Positions 60,115 through 64,000 of a stretch of 64,000 nt of DNA are shown here, piece after piece (the first letter of the stretch is position 1; each line of letters begins with the position of its first letter). The stretch covers positions 1 through 64,000 of the forward strand of contig CADBJW010000006.1 in NCBI GenBank assembly GCA_902795135.1. The letters are read 5' to 3'. A model generated the notes under the pieces. That model was not told where the DNA came from. It was given only the letters and a program-made list of their open reading frames with translations, and searched no databases. Origin of the DNA: an uncultured Eubacteriales bacterium (GTDB lineage Bacteria > Bacillota > Clostridia > Peptostreptococcales > Anaerovoracaceae). The translations under genes were made by a program, and so were the position numbers.

Positions 60115-63042
60115 TTACTCTCCGGTAATAAAATTATATATGTCTTCTCTGACTGGTACATCCATGTGGTAATTTATTTCAAAAGCATTGTCCGTTTTCC
60201 CCTCCGGGGTTGTCATTCGGATTTGGTTTGGTTCACCGACCGCATGTACCTCTCCTAAGAAGTAAAACTCTTTTGCTTCCTGATCGTCTTTATTCTTTCG
60301 CACAAAGAGATAGATCCGGTTGTCTTTATCCGCTTCCGTACGCTTGTAAAAATGGTCTGCATCCGTTGAATCTACACGTCGTGGATGCTTTGACAAAGCG
60401 ATTAGTTCTGTATTTGAAATAAATCTATCTTCATACGCAATTGCGTCGTCATCCTTCTCATAGTTTATGAATACTGGCAGAGTTCTCGTTTCCTTATCAT
60501 AAAAGTATCCGCCGATGTTCTGCGCATTCATGTTGGTTTTCCAGTTCAACAGACGACATACATCCTCATAGGTATACTTTTGATATAGTTCCAGATTCGT
60601 GTTTTTATAGCGTGAGGAGTAAAACTTCTTGAACCGTTCGATCCCAAAGCTTACAAGTTCCGTCACCATATAAAAGAATGACTCATTTTTCTCCAGCATA
60701 CGGTTAAAGGCGTCGGAAACAAACAACTCCTGGTCAATTTCATTCACAAAAACGCATTTGTTGAATTTCTTTCGCTCTGTTTCCTTTCCAAACTGGTTTG
60801 TGAGATTCAACACCAAAGATTGTTTTTCCTCACTGGTTAGTTCAATACCATAGTCTGACTTCAGTATTTTTTTATAGTAGAACCACAAGCGATCATTTCT
60901 TCGCGTGATCAGATTCAACATTTCCAGTTCGTGGATACGTTTCCCCGTAGCGAGCTTGGTCGATATGAATTCGATGATCTGCTCTTCGGTTTTGTTTAGT
61001 TTGACTGTATAATCGGGTTCATATTTCTTCAAGAAATTATGATAAGAGCCGCATTTTTCAAAGAATTTGATTACATCTATGCTCCCATGTTTGGCAAAAT
61101 CATGAATTGTTGGAATATGCCCCAATTTATATTTAAGATTCTGATAGGAATCTCGCAGTAGCTTCAAGGTATTTGTCTTTGCATTATCAATGGATTCATA
61201 AATCTGGCTTCTGGCAATCTCGTCAAAATGAATGCTAGAGCTGCCCGGAATGATTCTGGTCCCCTCGGCAACATACTTTCTCATGTTGTCTTTGTTGTAG
61301 GACCGGTCCCCGGAGAGAGCGATCGGAATCATATAATTGTTCTCGTAATTTCCTATAAAATCGAGTACAACAACAAATTCCTTATCTTTTGCCTTACGCA
61401 ATCCACGACCTAACTGCTGAACAAAAATAATCGGGCTCTGGGTGGAACGAAGCATAATAACCTGATTGATTTCCGGAATGTCTACGCCCTCATTAAAAAT
61501 GTCGATGGTGAAAATATAGTCCAAAGCATCTTCGGTATTGTTTCCTGTCAACCGTTCGATGCACTTTTCTCTTGTTTCCTGAGAATCATCTCCACAAATG
61601 AACTCGGTCCGATATCCACGGGCATTAAACTTAGATGACAGTTCCTTTGCTTCCTCTTTACCGCTACAAAAAACAAGACCTCGTACACGGTCACCACTAT
61701 AGCCGTAATATTCTGCTTCACGAATAATATGGTCCACTCGTTCATCACTGGTGAGATTGCTGAATGACATATCTTCACCGAGCAACTCGCCATCGATGGT
61801 GACTTCCGTAATTCCAAAATAATGGAACGGGCACAGAAGGTCTTCTTCTAATGCCTGCTGCAGTCTGATTTCATAGGCAATGTTGTGATCAAACAAACTA
61901 TATATATCGTATCCATCGGTACGCTCCGGGCTGGCGGTCATTCCAAGCCAAAGCTTCGGGGTGAAATGTGACATAATGCGCTGATAACTATCCGCACCCG
62001 CGCGATGTACCTCATCGATCACAATTACATCAAAAGCCTTCGGGTCATAATGATCCAGAGACTCCTGCTTTGCCATCATCTGCATGGTGGCAAAAACATA
62101 TTGATTGTCAAAGTCTTTATGTGAACCAGAAACAATTCCAAAGTCGTTTCCACTACCAAAAACTTTCCGGTAGCTTTCAAGCGCCTGTCTGGCAATTTGT
62201 TCACGATGAACGATAAACAGAATTCTTTTAGGATCCTCATTACGCAATGCAAATGCCGACGCGTAGGTTTTGCCAGTTCCCGTTGCGGATATCAGTAAGG
62301 CCTTTTTCTCTCCCTCTTCCACAAGTTCATGCAAATTGCGAATGAACTCAACCTGCATGGAATTTGGTTCCAGGGTGTACTGTTCGATTGACGGAATTCC
62401 TTCCTGTGCAGCCCGTTTACGCTGTTCCTGAACGGCTTCGTATTTTGTCTTGTAATGATCGGAGTAGTCCTCGTATCGCAGTGATTTTTCGCTATTCCAA
62501 ACGGAATCAAACTCTCGAAGCAGATTCTGCGCAAACTCGCCCTTCTCTGCCGAAATAACACGTGCATTCCATTCTTTATTGATCGTTAATGCACTTGCTG
62601 TCATATTGGAACTGCCGAGAATGATGTTATATCTTCCCTCCTTTTGGAAGATGTAACCTTTGGTATGGAAGCCTTCTCTCTCGCCATCCGTCTTATACAT
62701 GCGAAGCTCTATATTATCAAGACCGTTTAGTTTCTCAAGAGCTTTCGGTTGGCTAAAATTCAGATAGTCCGTTGTCAGGATTCTCCCCTTAATGCCCTTT
62801 TTCTCCAGTTCCTTAAAGGTTTGCAGAAGCGGTTCAACTCCGCTCAACGTAATAAAGGCAACACTAATCTGGAATTGATCGCAATGTAACAACTCTTCTT
62901 CAACACTTGATAATACTTTCTTTCCCTCCTGATAATTGTTGGAAAGAAATTGCGGACGCCAATAAAGATCGGAAACAACACTTCCGTCTATAAACGCCGT
63001 CTCGATTCCAGTATATAATTTTTCCGTTTTGCCTTGATCCAT
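60115..63042 (-). CDS. phospholipase D-SF2 helicase-DUF3427 protein, possible defence nuclease
   Basis: A 975-residue single-chain protein. The N-terminal PLD-like nuclease domain has the HKD-type motif at His126-Lys128, followed by GSSNMT (143-148). An SF2 helicase follows: Walker A SATGTGKTY (residues 252-260), DEVH (343-346), TASPERTDG (369-377) and QQLGRGLRK (543-550). The C-terminal third matches DUF3427. The same three-part architecture occurs scattered in bacteria and is suspected, though not shown by me, to act in phage or plasmid defence. GGAG lies 12 nt before the ATG. No methylase or second subunit gene is adjacent. Confidence 0.92.
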   Translation of the reverse strand: MDQGKTEKLYTGIETAFIDGSVVSDLYWRPQFLSNNYQEGKKVLSSVEEELLHCDQFQISVAFITLSGVEPLLQTFKELEKKGIKGRILTTDYLNFSQPKALEKLNGLDNIELRMYKTDGEREGFHTKGYIFQKEGRYNIILGSSNMTASALTINKEWNARVISAEKGEFAQNLLREFDSVWNSEKSLRYEDYSDHYKTKYEAVQEQRKRAAQEGIPSIEQYTLEPNSMQVEFIRNLHELVEEGEKKALLISATGTGKTYASAFALRNEDPKRILFIVHREQIARQALESYRKVFGSGNDFGIVSGSHKDFDNQYVFATMQMMAKQESLDHYDPKAFDVIVIDEVHRAGADSYQRIMSHFTPKLWLGMTASPERTDGYDIYSLFDHNIAYEIRLQQALEEDLLCPFHYFGITEVTIDGELLGEDMSFSNLTSDERVDHIIREAEYYGYSGDRVRGLVFCSGKEEAKELSSKFNARGYRTEFICGDDSQETREKCIERLTGNNTEDALDYIFTIDIFNEGVDIPEINQVIMLRSTQSPIIFVQQLGRGLRKAKDKEFVVVLDFIGNYENNYMIPIALSGDRSYNKDNMRKYVAEGTRIIPGSSSIHFDEIARSQIYESIDNAKTNTLKLLRDSYQNLKYKLGHIPTIHDFAKHGSIDVIKFFEKCGSYHNFLKKYEPDYTVKLNKTEEQIIEFISTKLATGKRIHELEMLNLITRRNDRLWFYYKKILKSDYGIELTSEEKQSLVLNLTNQFGKETERKKFNKCVFVNEIDQELFVSDAFNRMLEKNESFFYMVTELVSFGIERFKKFYSSRYKNTNLELYQKYTYEDVCRLLNWKTNMNAQNIGGYFYDKETRTLPVFINYEKDDDAIAYEDRFISNTELIALSKHPRRVDSTDADHFYKRTEADKDNRIYLFVRKNKDDQEAKEFYFLGEVHAVGEPNQIRMTTPEGKTDNAFEINYHMDVPVREDIYNFITGE

Positions 63043-63127
63043 ATCTATTCAAAACTCCACACTAGCCATCCCATCCATTTTCCACTACAATAAACGTAAG
63101 GATTTTACGATTATCAGGAGTGTTCCC

Positions 63128-63322
63128 ATGGATAAACTAGCCGCGCTTATTATCATCTCTTTGGCCGTGCTGTCCACGCCGCTTTCGCTGAAGAAGCTGA
63201 TTGACCATGCCAACCGTCGCAAATCAGAGCGGCCGGAGGTCACCGGCTCGCGGGCGAACGGCAGCAATGGGCCATCGAGGGAAACGTACAAAACCTATGA
63301 CGATGAGGACGACTGGTCCTAG
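63128..63322 (+). CDS. small N-terminally anchored protein
   Basis: A 64-residue protein: hydrophobic N-terminal helix (residues 3-19), then a charged tail rich in Arg, Ser and Asp ending DDEDDWS. CAGGAG lies 8 nt before the ATG. It is divergent from the helicase, with 85 bp between them, and converges on the cupin gene. No family recognised. Confidence 0.65.
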   Translation: MDKLAALIIISLAVLSTPLSLKKLIDHANRRKSERPEVTGSRANGSNGPSRETYKTYDDEDDWS

Positions 63323-63329
63323 AGCGCCT

Positions 63330-63665
63330 TTAGAGGTAATCTTCCCGGACCGGGGAAAAGGCCACGACCAGAGTCCCTTCCTTGATGCATTTGACGCAGT
63401 GGGGTTCCTCCGGTCCCATATAAGCCGTATCGCCCTCCTGCAGAACAAAGGTCTTGTCACCGGCTGTAAACTCGAAAACGCCGCTTTTGACGTACGGAAT
63501 CTGCACCGGTGTATGGGTGTGCGTCTTTGACTGAGCACCTTCTTCAAACACCAGCTCCTCCACCATCAAACTCTCATCGTAGGACAGAATGCGCTTCGTG
63601 ATTCCGTTGTTCATGATTTCTGCCTTTGCATCTGCATGGCGCATGAATTGTTTCTTACCACTCAT
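63330..63665 (-). CDS. cupin-domain protein
   Basis: A 111-residue cupin. Metal-binding residues lie in KTHTHTPVQIPYVKSGVFEF (near residue 43) and MGPEEPHCVKCIKEG (near residue 82). The function cannot be set from sequence; small cupins bind sugars, metals or act as sensors. It lies 12 nt after the nitroreductase gene. Confidence 0.9.
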   Translation of the reverse strand: MSGKKQFMRHADAKAEIMNNGITKRILSYDESLMVEELVFEEGAQSKTHTHTPVQIPYVKSGVFEFTAGDKTFVLQEGDTAYMGPEEPHCVKCIKEGTLVVAFSPVREDYL

Positions 63666-63677
63666 CTCCGTGACCCT

Positions 63678-64000
63678 CTATCGATGCACTTTCTCCCACA
63701 GAAGCTCGTCCAGGGAGTAAGGCTCTTTTTCTTCCGCCGGCATACCCAGGGCCATGATGCCAACCATTCTCCAAGGCAGCTCTACGCCCAGAATATCACG
63801 CACGTTTTGCTCGGCATCTGCTCCGGCTTCGTCTTTACGCATGCGCATCTGCACCCAGCAGCTGCCCACACCCTGATCCGCTGCCATCAGATCCATATAA
63901 GCCAGCGCGATGGAACTATCCTCAATCCAGGCGTCTGACAAATCACTATCTGCAAAAACCGCAATGGCAGTATTGCATCCTGCCAGCAGGTTTGCCCCAT
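63678..64000 (-). CDS. nitroreductase-family protein (5' end beyond the window)
   Basis: The last 107 codons of a nitroreductase-fold protein run to the end of the window without a stop or proper start. The segment GANLLAGCNTAIAVFADSDL is followed by SDAWIEDSSIALAYMDLMAADQGVGSCWVQ. This region resembles FMN-dependent nitroreductases. The C-terminal part of the enzyme is visible, including LPWRMVGIMALGMPAEEKEP. The true start lies beyond position 64000. Confidence 0.85.
   Translation of the reverse strand, partial: GANLLAGCNTAIAVFADSDLSDAWIEDSSIALAYMDLMAADQGVGSCWVQMRMRKDEAGADAEQNVRDILGVELPWRMVGIMALGMPAEEKEPYSLDELLWEKVHR

Overview
The window reads as chromosomal DNA of a Gram-positive, low-to-mid G+C anaerobe of the class Clostridia, about half G+C. 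The basis is two T-box leaders, a spoVG gene, AGGAGG-type ribosome binding sites, a Gram-positive-type LexA box, and CGGC-domain, NimA-like and YhgE/Pip proteins. A family such as Anaerovoracaceae is a guess. Most genes lie on the minus strand. There is no prophage, CRISPR array, rRNA operon or complete insertion sequence. One possible group II intron is cut by the left edge.

Layout, left to right. 1-8.6 kb: on the minus strand, a T-box-controlled sodium/solute symporter, the SOS-controlled uvrB-uvrA pair, and nicotinate phosphoribosyltransferase (pncB). 8.6-14.6 kb: sbcC-sbcD with an AraC-type regulator divergent from a DMT-family exporter. 14.6-20.1 kb: citrate synthase, an orphan BMP-family lipoprotein, a nitrilase-family amidase with a Nudix hydrolase and a second DMT exporter, and a small P-loop protein. 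20.2-25.2 kb: a T-box-ileS-unknown-rlmN operon with ATGA overlaps. 25.3-27.9 kb (plus strand): an ECF-like sigma factor followed by a membrane-anchored beta-propeller protein. 27.9-35.2 kb: murC-prs-pth-mfd-dapB, a dense housekeeping operon. 35.4-41.6 kb: spoVG and a string of small metabolic, membrane and redox genes, ending with a LysR regulator divergent from an unrecognised 64-residue gene.

41.7-51 kb: a long GC-rich inverted repeat between two convergent terminators; a DMT exporter/flavodoxin/CGGC-protein cluster; a lipoprotein plus hybrid histidine kinase; a beta-carbonic anhydrase; a YkvA-type protein; and a 1171-residue REC-GGDEF-EAL-(repeat)x3-GGDEF c-di-GMP protein. 51.3-54 kb: a GNAT acetyltransferase, tRNA-Asn, an anti-sigma protein whose sigma partner survives only as a C-terminal fragment, a DUF554 protein and a small membrane protein. 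54.2-60.1 kb: a ferredoxin-like aldo/keto reductase and two YhgE/Pip proteins bracketing a small two-TM protein. 60.1-64 kb: a phospholipase D-SF2 helicase-DUF3427 protein (the best candidate for a genome-defence gene here), a small membrane protein, a cupin and a truncated nitroreductase.

The most notable items are the PLD-helicase-DUF3427 gene, the sigma/beta-propeller pair, the orphaned anti-sigma gene with its sigma remnant, the T-box symporter whose specifier reads Tyr (or Asn), the unknown gene locked between ileS and rlmN, the LysR operator/64-residue gene, and the triplicated sensory module in the c-di-GMP protein. Starts and domain positions were read by eye. Family names rest on recognised motifs, not on database searches.
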